The notes under the pieces were generated by a model that was not told the DNA's origin, did not search any database, and saw only the letters and a program-made list of their open reading frames with translations. DNA of 5,152 nt from Candidatus Saccharibacteria bacterium UBA5152. GTDB taxonomy: Bacteria > Patescibacteriota > Saccharimonadia > Saccharimonadales > UBA4665. Location: the NCBI GenBank assembly GCA_002413755.1, contig DHXQ01000028.1, forward strand, positions 7,441-12,592, in the 5' to 3' direction. Both the position numbers and the translations under genes were made by a program. Positions 1-5,152 of the stretch are shown here, in pieces; within the stretch, counting starts at the first letter, position 1, and the number at the start of each line of letters is the position of its first letter.

Positions 1-980
1 ATGAGCAGTCCGGCAGCGCCGACCAGCGCACCGTAGCGCACCAATGTTACCTTGCCGAGTTTGGTGGTCAGCCAGTCGCCCGACAATCGGCCGATGGTCA
101 TGCAGGCCGCAAACGCCACGTAAGCTGCCACGGCAACGCCGGCGCTGGCGCCGCGCTGCTCGCGCAGGAATATGGCACTCCAATCGCCAATCGCTCCCTC
201 GGACATGTAGGCCACGAAAGCCAGCGCCCCGATCAGCCCGACACCGCGCCACCAAGCTGCCCGGTGATGGTGATGTGCCAGGTGATCGATACTGGCGTCA
301 ATGACTTTCGGGTCGGCATGCGCCACTCGCAGCAGCCACGAGATAACCGCCGCAATCAAAATAGTGTGCACGATCGCTGCCCCGCCGATACTCGCCAGCA
401 GGCTCATGTGCCGTCCGGCCAGCACGCCGGCCATGGCGGCTCCGACTAAGGCACCAACGCTGTACATGCCATGGAAGCTGCTCATGATCGCCCGCTCGTA
501 GGCGTCCTCCACATCGACGGCATGGGTGTTTACGATCACCCCGACGAGACTACCGATGCCAAATACCAGGACTAAGGCTAATGCTAGAGCGAGTGCATTG
601 CCGGCAAACGGAATTGCCACAAAAGTGAGTGGATAAATCGGTGCCAACACACCGAGCACTCGGCGATGCCCAAAGGTCCGCAGTAGTTTTGGCGCCAGTT
701 GCATCGCCGCCAGTCCGCCGCATGACCCGACCAGCAAGATGGTGCCCAGTGTACCGCTATTCAGCGCCAAGTGCCGCTGAATGTCCGGAATGCGGGCCAG
801 CCATGAGCCGCCGGCCGCGCCGAGTGCGAAGAATATCACGCTGGTAGCAATTCTTCCCCGCCGCAACTCCTGACGAGTGTGTTTATATTTTGTTGATTGT
901 GGGTTTTTAGTAATACTGAACTCCTTACAATTGATAGTGTGCTTGCCGCCAAATAAAAGACTCCGGAATTCCGAAGTCAT
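1..980 (-). CDS. MFS transporter, MosC/YbjJ-like, C-terminus cut by window edge
   Basis: Predicted integral membrane transporter of the major facilitator superfamily; substrate unknown. Reading leftward from the ATG at 980-978 the frame stays open to base 1, giving 326 residues, roughly 80% of a usual 400-residue protein; the last few helices are missing. After a basic N-terminus, hydrophobic segments begin near residue 44. Family-like signatures are GSWLARIPDIQ (58-68), the A-like loop around FGHRR (103-107), SSFHGMYSVGALVG (167-180), SEGAIGDWSAIFLRE (260-274) and TIGRLSGDWL (295-304); these resemble the MosC/YbjJ branch as I remember it. A His-rich stretch (233-239) lies in the central loop between the two six-helix halves. 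It starts 28 bp after galU on the same strand. The start is doubtful: the ATG abuts a terminator hairpin, and an in-frame ATT at 914 has a far better Shine-Dalgarno. Family call is confident, start is not. Confidence 0.85.
   Translation of the reverse strand, partial: MTSEFRSLLFGGKHTINCKEFSITKNPQSTKYKHTRQELRRGRIATSVIFFALGAAGGSWLARIPDIQRHLALNSGTLGTILLVGSCGGLAAMQLAPKLLRTFGHRRVLGVLAPIYPLTFVAIPFAGNALALALALVLVFGIGSLVGVIVNTHAVDVEDAYERAIMSSFHGMYSVGALVGAAMAGVLAGRHMSLLASIGGAAIVHTILIAAVISWLLRVAHADPKVIDASIDHLAHHHHRAAWWRGVGLIGALAFVAYMSEGAIGDWSAIFLREQRGASAGVAVAAYVAFAACMTIGRLSGDWLTTKLGKVTLVRYGALVGAAGLL
912..926 (-). promoter_or_regulatory. Strong Shine-Dalgarno before an in-frame ATT, alternative start of the transporter
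   Basis: On the minus strand AAGGAG (926-921) is followed by a 6-nt spacer and ATT (914-912), in frame with the transporter. Starting here would give about 25 residues before the first membrane segment, closer to what I recall for YbjJ-type proteins than the 43 from the ATG at 980, and it lies downstream of the galU terminator. ATT initiation is rare (infC is the classic case), so this may be chance. Confidence 0.35.
951..978 (-). terminator. Intrinsic terminator downstream of galU
   Basis: The minus-strand RNA would fold into an 8-bp stem, GACUUCGG pairing with CCGGAGUC (one U-G wobble), around an AAUU loop, followed at once by UUUUAUUU. It begins 30 nt past the galU TAG stop. On the plus strand the same repeat has a C-A mismatch and no T tract, so the minus orientation is the functional one. 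It also directly follows the ATG at 980 that is the only upstream ATG of the transporter gene. Confidence 0.7.
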
Positions 981-1008
981 ATGCTTACTCTTATGGTATC
1001 ACACTCAG

Positions 1009-1914
1009 CTACTGATGCACTCGATCCAAATGATCGCTAATCGTCTTCGACGCTTCTCGGGCGCCTTTGGGTGAACCGGCGTCAAAATACAAGCCTTCCA
1101 CCGTATGTACGCAGAAAGTCAGGCCGCTGGACGCTGCACTATTCACGACGTCAGTAATGAAATACTCGGGCTGTTGCACGGTCGGCTTTTGGGCTAGAAG
1201 TTTGTTAACATGCGGCCAAATTTTTTGACTTAAAATATAGCGGCTGATATTGGCCAGTGCCGGATCCATTGGTATTCGCTCTTGTGGTGGTTTCTCGTCA
1301 ATTTGAACCAGATGTGCGTTTGCATCGAGCTGTAGGATACCGTACTTTGATCCTTCGGCGCGCGGGACTGACTTACCCATGACGCTATGCTCTGCCTCGC
1401 TCTGCTGCCAGGCTTGAATCTGCTTTCTCGACTCGGATTCACCATCCGGACTCCAGATAAAATCGTCGCCCCCGGTCACTAAAAAGTAATCGTCGCCCTT
1501 GAGTGCTTTGCGTGCCAGACTGAGGGGGATGGCCGTTCCAAATTTCTTGCCATGCTGTTTGATGTAAGTGAAGCGAATGTTTGCAGAACGTGCCCGGCGA
1601 GCTTGCTCCATACGCAGTTCTTTTTGTTTGTGTAGGATAAGATAAGGAGCGATACCTGACTTTTTTAGAGGACTAAGATATCGCTTCAGATGCTTGTCGC
1701 CACCATCCCTCGTCACAAAGATAATATGCGTGATACCAGCTGAGATACAGTCATCGAGCACGTAATCAATATTGGGCCGGGCTGCGTCGCCAGCGTAGAT
1801 TGGCACCATGAATTTAGGTTCGCCGGCTGTGAACGGCAACATCCGAGTACCCAATCCACCAACTGGAATGACGGCGGTCGAGACGGTTCGTTTTGGTATT
1901 GTCAGGTTACGCAT
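1009..1914 (-). CDS. galU: GalU-type UTP-glucose-1-phosphate uridylyltransferase (sugar nucleotidyltransferase)
   Basis: Probable cytoplasmic enzyme joining UTP and glucose-1-phosphate to UDP-glucose and pyrophosphate, a precursor for cell-surface glycans. At 301 residues it has the usual GalU length. Visible family motifs are the nucleotide-binding loop VGGLGTRMLP (18-27) with Lys34 in EPKFMVP, GGDD (148-151) at the expected metal/nucleotide site, GSKYG (188-192), DEKPP (206-210), FITD (252-255) and FDAGSP (277-282), matching the SxYG, EKP, LTD and YDTGxP positions of GalU. It is divergent: the loop has GGLGTR rather than AAGLGTR, and the middle is unusual, so a related sugar-phosphate substrate cannot be excluded. 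The ATG at 1914 is the only sensible start, since an in-frame TGA lies about 30 nt upstream, but no Shine-Dalgarno precedes it. A gap of about 130 bp separates it from the upstream miniprotein ORF, suggesting its own promoter. Confidence 0.88.
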   Translation of the reverse strand: MRNLTIPKRTVSTAVIPVGGLGTRMLPFTAGEPKFMVPIYAGDAARPNIDYVLDDCISAGITHIIFVTRDGGDKHLKRYLSPLKKSGIAPYLILHKQKELRMEQARRARSANIRFTYIKQHGKKFGTAIPLSLARKALKGDDYFLVTGGDDFIWSPDGESESRKQIQAWQQSEAEHSVMGKSVPRAEGSKYGILQLDANAHLVQIDEKPPQERIPMDPALANISRYILSQKIWPHVNKLLAQKPTVQQPEYFITDVVNSAASSGLTFCVHTVEGLYFDAGSPKGAREASKTISDHLDRVHQ

Positions 1915-1957
1915 AGTGTACGCATATATACAGTTTGCGGTTAATCATCATCGGCTC

Positions 1958-1966
1958 ATCATACCA
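1958..1966 (-). promoter_or_regulatory. Candidate extended -10 promoter for galU
   Basis: The minus strand reads TGGTATGAT, an extended -10 (TGn before a TATAAT-like hexamer), which would start transcription near 1951 and leave a leader of about 36 nt before the galU ATG. No good -35 sits 16-18 bp upstream, as is common for extended -10 promoters. A second AT-rich box, TATATA (1930-1925), ends 10 nt before the ATG and could instead give an almost leaderless message. Assigned by eye only. Confidence 0.35.
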
Positions 1967-2013
1967 GATTGTACCGACAGGCTACAGAAGTTGGCGGGTG
2001 CTGGCATTGCAAT

Positions 2014-2038
2014 CAGATATCACATTGTGGGTTATCTG
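2014..2038. repeat. Inverted repeat / hairpin between the nrd operon and galU
   Basis: CAGATA (2014-2019) and TATCTG (2033-2038) are perfect 6-bp inverted arms, and inside them CAC and GTG (around an ATT core) can pair as well, forming a nested hairpin. There is no T tract on either side, so it is a poor intrinsic terminator. It could be an operator, an mRNA-stabilising 3' structure or chance. Apart from this repeat and the promoter candidate, I see nothing else in 1915-2041. Confidence 0.3.
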
Positions 2039-2041
2039 CAT

Positions 2042-2170
2042 TTACGTCAGCGCGATGATGGCTGACGAGATACCAAACATTATAATTCCAGTCGTGATTA
2101 TACCCTTGCCTGAAGGAACGTATATCTCACCTGACATCGTGTCGGGGCCATCGTAAACTCTGCCTCTCAT
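2042..2170 (-). CDS. Putative 42-residue single-span membrane miniprotein, coupled to nrdB
   Basis: I do not recognise this protein. The ATG (2170-2168) overlaps the nrdB stop as ATGA, and an AAGGGGAG Shine-Dalgarno lies 6 nt upstream, a typical arrangement for translational coupling. The 42-residue product has a polar N-terminal half (about residues 1-22, with RGR at 2-4 and an acidic patch near DGPD at 7-10) and a hydrophobic C-terminal half (residues 23-42, rich in Ile, Gly, Ala, with Met31 and Phe32), long enough for one membrane helix ending almost at the C-terminus. It ends with TAA. It could be a small membrane partner of unknown role expressed with the ribonucleotide reductase genes. 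The alternative is a chance ORF: short length and no known homologue keep confidence moderate, while the start overlap, ribosome site and continuous hydrophobic segment favour a real gene. Confidence 0.55.
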   Translation of the reverse strand: MRGRVYDGPDTMSGEIYVPSGKGIITTGIIMFGISSAIIALT

Positions 2171-3168
2171 GATTCGCTCCCCTTATTGTTAGTGCCGGCG
2201 TTGACTTCGTAACTGGTGTTAGTGGCTTCAAAGAAGTTGACCAGCTGTAGCGTATCGTTGGCGGCGGCCATCCATTTGGCGGGGTTGCTGACTTTGTAGT
2301 GCGGTTCGAACCCTAGCTCCTCTAAACGGCGGTCGGCGAGATACTTGACGTACTGGTTGATGTAATCAGCGTTCAGCCCCAGGATGCCGTGCGGCAGCAG
2401 GTCGCGGTTGTAGGCCTCTTCCATTTCGACACCGTCGAGGATCATTTGCTTGATTTCGGCGGCAAACTCTTCGGTCTGGAGGTCTTCGTTCTCTTCGAGT
2501 ACGGTCAAAATCAGATTAATACCGAACTTCAGGTGTAATGATTCATCGCGCACTACCCAATCGATCAGGCTGGCGAAGTTTCGTAGTAGGTTACGCTGGC
2601 GGAAACTCAGCGCCACCATGAAGCCGCTGTAGAACCAGATCCCTTCCAGGATGATGTTGTAGGCGATCAGGTTGCGGATAAAGTCGCGCTTGCCCTCGGT
2701 GGTGTTGATGTCGAGTGTCTCTTCGGTCATGCGCTTGATGAACTTGGTCTCGAAGGCTTCCTTGCGGGCCATGCTCGGGGTTTCGACGTGGGCGGCGTAG
2801 GCTTGGTCGCGGTCGATCGGAAAAGTCTCAAGTACGTATTCGAAGCTCATGCAGTGGTTGGCTTCTTCCCACATCTGCTTGGCCAAGTATAAGTGACACT
2901 CGGCGGCGTTGACGTACGGGTAGACGCCGAAGGCCAGGGCTTTGTTAACCAGCAGTTCATTGGGGTTGAAGTAGCTCATCAGAAATGTCAGGGCGTGCTT
3001 CTCTTCGTCGCTCATCTTCTTCCAGTCACTCAAGTCCTGAGCCAGCTGGATTTCATTCGGAAACCAGGTGTTGGCAACGGCTTGATTGTAGAGGTCCATC
3101 GCCCATTGGTAATGCACCGGCTTGAGCAATAACCCGTCCTGAATACCAGTGCCGAGGATGCCGGCCAT
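2167..3168 (-). CDS. nrdB: Ribonucleotide reductase small subunit, class Ic-like (Phe in place of radical Tyr)
   Basis: Radical-generating beta subunit of class I ribonucleotide reductase; it carries a dimetal centre whose oxidising equivalent passes to NrdA to make deoxyribonucleotides. All six metal ligands are visible: Glu71, Glu102, His105, Glu175, Glu209 and His212, with spacings (31, 73, 34) identical to Chlamydia trachomatis NrdB. Phe109 occupies the position of the E. coli radical Tyr122, and Glu71 replaces Asp84, both marks of the class Ic Mn(IV)/Fe(III) type. LPHGILGL (258-265) and ADRRLEELG (278-286) also resemble the chlamydial protein. Radical-transfer residues Trp35, Asp208 and C-terminal Tyr320 are kept; Trp204 stands where Chlamydia has Tyr222. 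The 333-residue length is normal. The tail after Tyr320 is unusually polar. The ATG overlaps the upstream gene's stop by one base (TAATG), with only a weak GAGGG ribosome site, so translation is probably coupled. Metal content is inferred. Confidence 0.96.
   Translation of the reverse strand: MAGILGTGIQDGLLLKPVHYQWAMDLYNQAVANTWFPNEIQLAQDLSDWKKMSDEEKHALTFLMSYFNPNELLVNKALAFGVYPYVNAAECHLYLAKQMWEEANHCMSFEYVLETFPIDRDQAYAAHVETPSMARKEAFETKFIKRMTEETLDINTTEGKRDFIRNLIAYNIILEGIWFYSGFMVALSFRQRNLLRNFASLIDWVVRDESLHLKFGINLILTVLEENEDLQTEEFAAEIKQMILDGVEMEEAYNRDLLPHGILGLNADYINQYVKYLADRRLEELGFEPHYKVSNPAKWMAAANDTLQLVNFFEATNTSYEVNAGTNNKGSES
2177..2184 (-). promoter_or_regulatory. Shine-Dalgarno of the nrdB-overlapping miniprotein
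   Basis: AAGGGGAG on the minus strand, 6 nt before the ATG at 2170. It is embedded in the last codons of nrdB (Asn-Lys-Gly-Ser), so ribosomes finishing nrdB are placed to restart on the overlapping ATG. This site is the main sequence argument that the 42-codon ORF is translated. Confidence 0.5.
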
Positions 3169-3398
3169 TATTGACAGCCCTCGCAGGCAAAGGCATCGGC
3201 TGGGTCGGCATCGACGTCAACAGTCTGTAACTTAGAACCACCGGTCACGCCTTGAATGGCGGCTTTCATTCTCTGCTGCTCTTCGGATATCTTCTGGGCG
3301 ATCAGTTGTAGTTTTGCTTCCAGACTGTCGTCGCTGACATCGAGTGATTCGACCTCGTCGATTAAGGTTTGAATTTTGGGATTGCTGCTTGTTGCCAT
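3168..3398 (-). CDS. Small protein with CxxC tail, probable detached NrdA C-terminal redox tail
   Basis: A 76-residue protein encoded between nrdA and nrdB. Residues 24-50 look helical and amphipathic, 59-69 form an acidic, probably flexible linker, and the chain ends in ACEGCQ with its only cysteines at 72 and 75. That ending resembles the swinging C-terminal tail of class I NrdA, whose cysteine pair reduces the active-site disulfide and is in turn reduced by thioredoxin or glutaredoxin. The NrdA encoded just upstream lacks such a pair. I infer that this protein supplies the redox tail in trans, its helix perhaps docking on NrdA. The ATG at 3398 is chosen because AAGGAG lies 6 nt before it; the same frame is open further upstream inside nrdA, but that part is shadow. 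The gene starts 35 bp after nrdA and overlaps nrdB by one base. Gene is near certain; function is inference. Confidence 0.88.
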   Translation of the reverse strand: MATSSNPKIQTLIDEVESLDVSDDSLEAKLQLIAQKISEEQQRMKAAIQGVTGGSKLQTVDVDADPADAFACEGCQ

Positions 3399-3404
3399 GA
3401 TTAT

Positions 3405-3410
3405 CTCCTT
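3405..3410 (-). promoter_or_regulatory. Shine-Dalgarno fixing the start of the CxxC small gene
   Basis: AAGGAG on the minus strand, 6 nt before the ATG at 3398, within the AT-rich 35-bp gap after nrdA. It decides the start of the small gene against longer readings of the same open frame and argues for separate translation rather than fusion to NrdA. Confidence 0.8.
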
Positions 3411-3433
3411 ATTTTTTGTGAATTTGCGTGGGG

Positions 3434-5152
3434 TTACTTTGCGACGGCGAAACCAAAGCCCGTTTTCTTGGGGCCCATGGATGCAGATTTGTTGACCTTG
3501 ATAGTGCTCTGCTCGGCGGTGTGGCGCGGCTTGACGTGCAGGTAGTAGGTCGTCTTGAGGCCCTTCTTCCAAGCTTCCATGTAGACGCCGACCATGTCGT
3601 CGATGTCGCGGGTTTCCAGGTACATGTTGCGGCTGATCGCCTGGTCGACCCACTTCTGCGCCCGGGCGGCGACTTCGATGAAGGCGTACGGGCTGAGCTG
3701 GAAGCTCGTCTTGTAGACTTCCTGCAAGTGCCCCGGAATCTGCTCGATCGAGCTGAGGTCGCCTTGGGTGCGCAGGACGTCTTCTTTGACCGTTTCCCAG
3801 AGGTCGAGGGCTTTCAGGTCGTTGACCAGGTTGGCGTTCACTTCCAGGAATTTGCCGTTCAGGGTGGCCCGGCTAAAGATCTGGCTGAACTGCGGATCGA
3901 GGCCTGGTGTGGTGCCGGCGATGTGGGCAATGTTGGCCGTTGGCGCGATGGCCATCAGGGTGGCGTTACGCATTCCCTTCTTGACCTTCTTGCGCAAAAT
4001 TTCCCAATCAAGCCGCGACGTGCGGTTGACGGTCAGTGGTACCTTGCGGTCAGTTTGGTCGATGTCGAGGGTATCGAATGGCACGAGGCCCTTGCTCCAG
4101 CCCGATCCCTTGAAGGTTGGGTAGCTGCCACGGGTTTTGGCCAGCGCGGTGCTCTCGTCGATCGCTTGGTAGCTGATGAATTCCAGCAGCTGGTCCATCA
4201 GCTCGTAGGCAGCTTCGCTTTCGTAACTGTGGCCGAGCCGTTCGACGACATCGGTGAAGCCCATGACGCCCAAACCGAGAGCCCGGTTTTGGGTGTTGCT
4301 GTGCATCGCTTCGGGGATGGGCGTGTTGGTGATGTCGACCAGGTTATCGAGCTGGCGGATGGCGCTACGAGTGCTGGCTTCGAGGCGCTTCCAGTCCCAG
4401 ACTTTGTCGGCGCCGAGGTGGGCGGACAGGTTGATACTCACTAGGTTACAAACAGCGGTGTTGTCCTTGTCCTGTGGCAGCGTGATTTCGGTGCAAAGAT
4501 TACTGAGGTGGATGGTGCTGGTGTTGTTGTTGAGTGCTCGGACGTTGATGGTGTCCTTCCAGGTCAGCCACGGGTGGCTGGTGGCCTGCAGAGTCTGCAG
4601 AATCTGGCGGAACTGACCGCGAGCGCTCATGACGGTGAAGTCACGCATCTTCCCGGCTTTTGCCAACCGGACGTACTCTTTGTAGCGCTTGCTAAAAGCT
4701 GAACCGTATAATTCTGGCAAGTCCGAGACTTCGGCTGGGTCAAACAAATACCAATCCTGATCGGCTTCGACGCGCTTCATGAACTCATCACTCAAAAAGA
4801 CGGCGGTGTTTGCCAAACGAGTACGAAGATATGGGTCGCCGGAGTTTTGCTTGAGGTCGAGGAATTGTGGGAAGTTGAGGTGCCAGTTCTCCATGTACAG
4901 CGCGGCGGCACCGGCTTTTTTACCTTTGCGGCTGACGGCAAACAGCGCCGTATCAACCATCTTCATGAACGGGATTGGTCCGGTCGAGACGGTGTTGGTG
5001 GTTTTCACGGGACTGCCGGCAGCCCGCAATTTATTGAGGCTGATGCCGATGCCGCCGGTACCCTTAGCGATCCACATGACATCGCGGACACCCTTGGCGA
5101 TCGACTCCATGTCATCCTGAACCTCGATCAGGAAGCAGTTGCTAAGCTGCGG
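3434..5152 (-). CDS. nrdA: Ribonucleotide reductase large subunit, partial (C-terminal 572 residues)
   Basis: Catalytic alpha subunit of class I ribonucleotide reductase, reducing ribonucleotides to deoxyribonucleotides. The frame is open to the right edge, so the N-terminus (including any ATP cone) is outside the window. Numbering from the first visible residue, Cys6 in LSNCFLIE matches E. coli Cys225, and SNLCTE gives Asn218, the thiyl-radical Cys220 and Glu222; the 214-residue spacing from Cys6 to Cys220 equals that of E. coli 225 to 439. Cys235 (AVCNL) matches Cys462, the partner in the active-site disulfide. NATLMAIAPTANIA (about 396-409) is the phosphate-binding region, and Tyr536-Tyr537 match the 730/731 radical relay. 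The chain ends with a basic segment, GFGFAVAK, about 35 residues after the Tyr pair and contains no cysteine after Cys235. The usual terminal cysteine pair is therefore absent; a similar ending is encoded by the next gene. First gene of the visible operon. Confidence 0.97.
   Translation of the reverse strand, partial: PQLSNCFLIEVQDDMESIAKGVRDVMWIAKGTGGIGISLNKLRAAGSPVKTTNTVSTGPIPFMKMVDTALFAVSRKGKKAGAAALYMENWHLNFPQFLDLKQNSGDPYLRTRLANTAVFLSDEFMKRVEADQDWYLFDPAEVSDLPELYGSAFSKRYKEYVRLAKAGKMRDFTVMSARGQFRQILQTLQATSHPWLTWKDTINVRALNNNTSTIHLSNLCTEITLPQDKDNTAVCNLVSINLSAHLGADKVWDWKRLEASTRSAIRQLDNLVDITNTPIPEAMHSNTQNRALGLGVMGFTDVVERLGHSYESEAAYELMDQLLEFISYQAIDESTALAKTRGSYPTFKGSGWSKGLVPFDTLDIDQTDRKVPLTVNRTSRLDWEILRKKVKKGMRNATLMAIAPTANIAHIAGTTPGLDPQFSQIFSRATLNGKFLEVNANLVNDLKALDLWETVKEDVLRTQGDLSSIEQIPGHLQEVYKTSFQLSPYAFIEVAARAQKWVDQAISRNMYLETRDIDDMVGVYMEAWKKGLKTTYYLHVKPRHTAEQSTIKVNKSASMGPKKTGFGFAVAK

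Noticed and set aside
629..1074. Plus-strand open frames opposite the transporter and the galU end
   Set aside because: Antisense shadows; the minus-strand frame there shows clear transporter signatures throughout.
1981..2040. Minus-strand ORF of about 19 codons downstream of the miniprotein
   Set aside because: Too short, no Shine-Dalgarno, polar sequence without features.
1808..2156. Plus-strand open frames across the galU start and the galU-nrdB gap
   Set aside because: No ribosome site, no recognisable domain, and they run antisense to galU and to the better-supported miniprotein ORF.
3434..3480. Programmed -1 frameshift joining NrdA to the redox tail
   Set aside because: No X-XXY-YYZ heptamer with good re-pairing is visible before the nrdA stop (the best candidates around GAAAACG and GGGCTTT mismatch), and the small gene has its own start signals. 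Kept only as a low-probability alternative.
3168..3653. 161-residue reading of the CxxC small gene
   Set aside because: The first 85 residues are the -1 shadow of nrdA, Arg/His/Gln-rich and without family features; AAGGAG before the ATG at 3398 marks the real start.
3428..4444. 338-codon plus-strand open frame
   Set aside because: It lies wholly antisense to nrdA, whose motifs are unambiguous; its translation is low-complexity Val/Asp/Gly-rich with no family resemblance, as expected of the complement of a strongly biased coding frame.
1..5152. Alternative genetic code (TGA as Gly, as in some Patescibacteria) or mobile/CRISPR elements
   Set aside because: TGA ends nrdB and no reading frame needs a recoded TGA; no direct-repeat array, transposase or tRNA-like sequence was seen.

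Overview
All the genes in this window lie on the minus strand, so it reads from right to left. Stop codons are standard (TAA, TAG and TGA all end genes, and no in-frame TGA is read through), so this is ordinary bacterial code. Tightly packed genes, a class Ic-type ribonucleotide reductase (RNR) and a divergent GalU would fit a streamlined bacterium such as Saccharibacteria/Patescibacteria. That placement is a guess from style and remembered protein sequences, not a demonstrated assignment.

Right half (2167-5152): an RNR operon in the order nrdA (3' part only, its 5' end outside the window), a 76-residue small gene, then nrdB. NrdA keeps the two active-site cysteines that form a disulfide in each turnover, the thiyl-radical cysteine, and the Tyr-Tyr radical relay. 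It stops soon after the Tyr-Tyr pair, without the cysteine pair that normally ends a class I NrdA chain. The next gene, 35 bp downstream with its own strong Shine-Dalgarno, encodes a helical, acidic protein ending in Cys-Glu-Gly-Cys-Gln, which looks like the missing NrdA redox tail. NrdB follows with a 1-nt TAATG overlap. It has Phe where class Ia enzymes have the radical Tyr and Glu as the first metal ligand, matching the Chlamydia-type Mn/Fe class Ic subunit. The set therefore looks like a class Ic RNR whose C-terminal redox shuttle has become a separate polypeptide.

Middle (about 1915-2170): a previously uncounted 42-codon ORF overlaps the nrdB stop (ATGA), has a good Shine-Dalgarno and encodes a likely single-span membrane miniprotein. 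Between it and galU lie a hairpin-forming inverted repeat and a candidate extended -10 promoter.

Left part (1-1914): a divergent GalU-type sugar-1-phosphate nucleotidyltransferase followed by a convincing intrinsic terminator, then a MosC/YbjJ-like major facilitator transporter that runs off the left edge. The terminator sits exactly on the transporter's only upstream ATG, so the true start of that gene is uncertain. The plus strand holds only antisense shadows of these genes.
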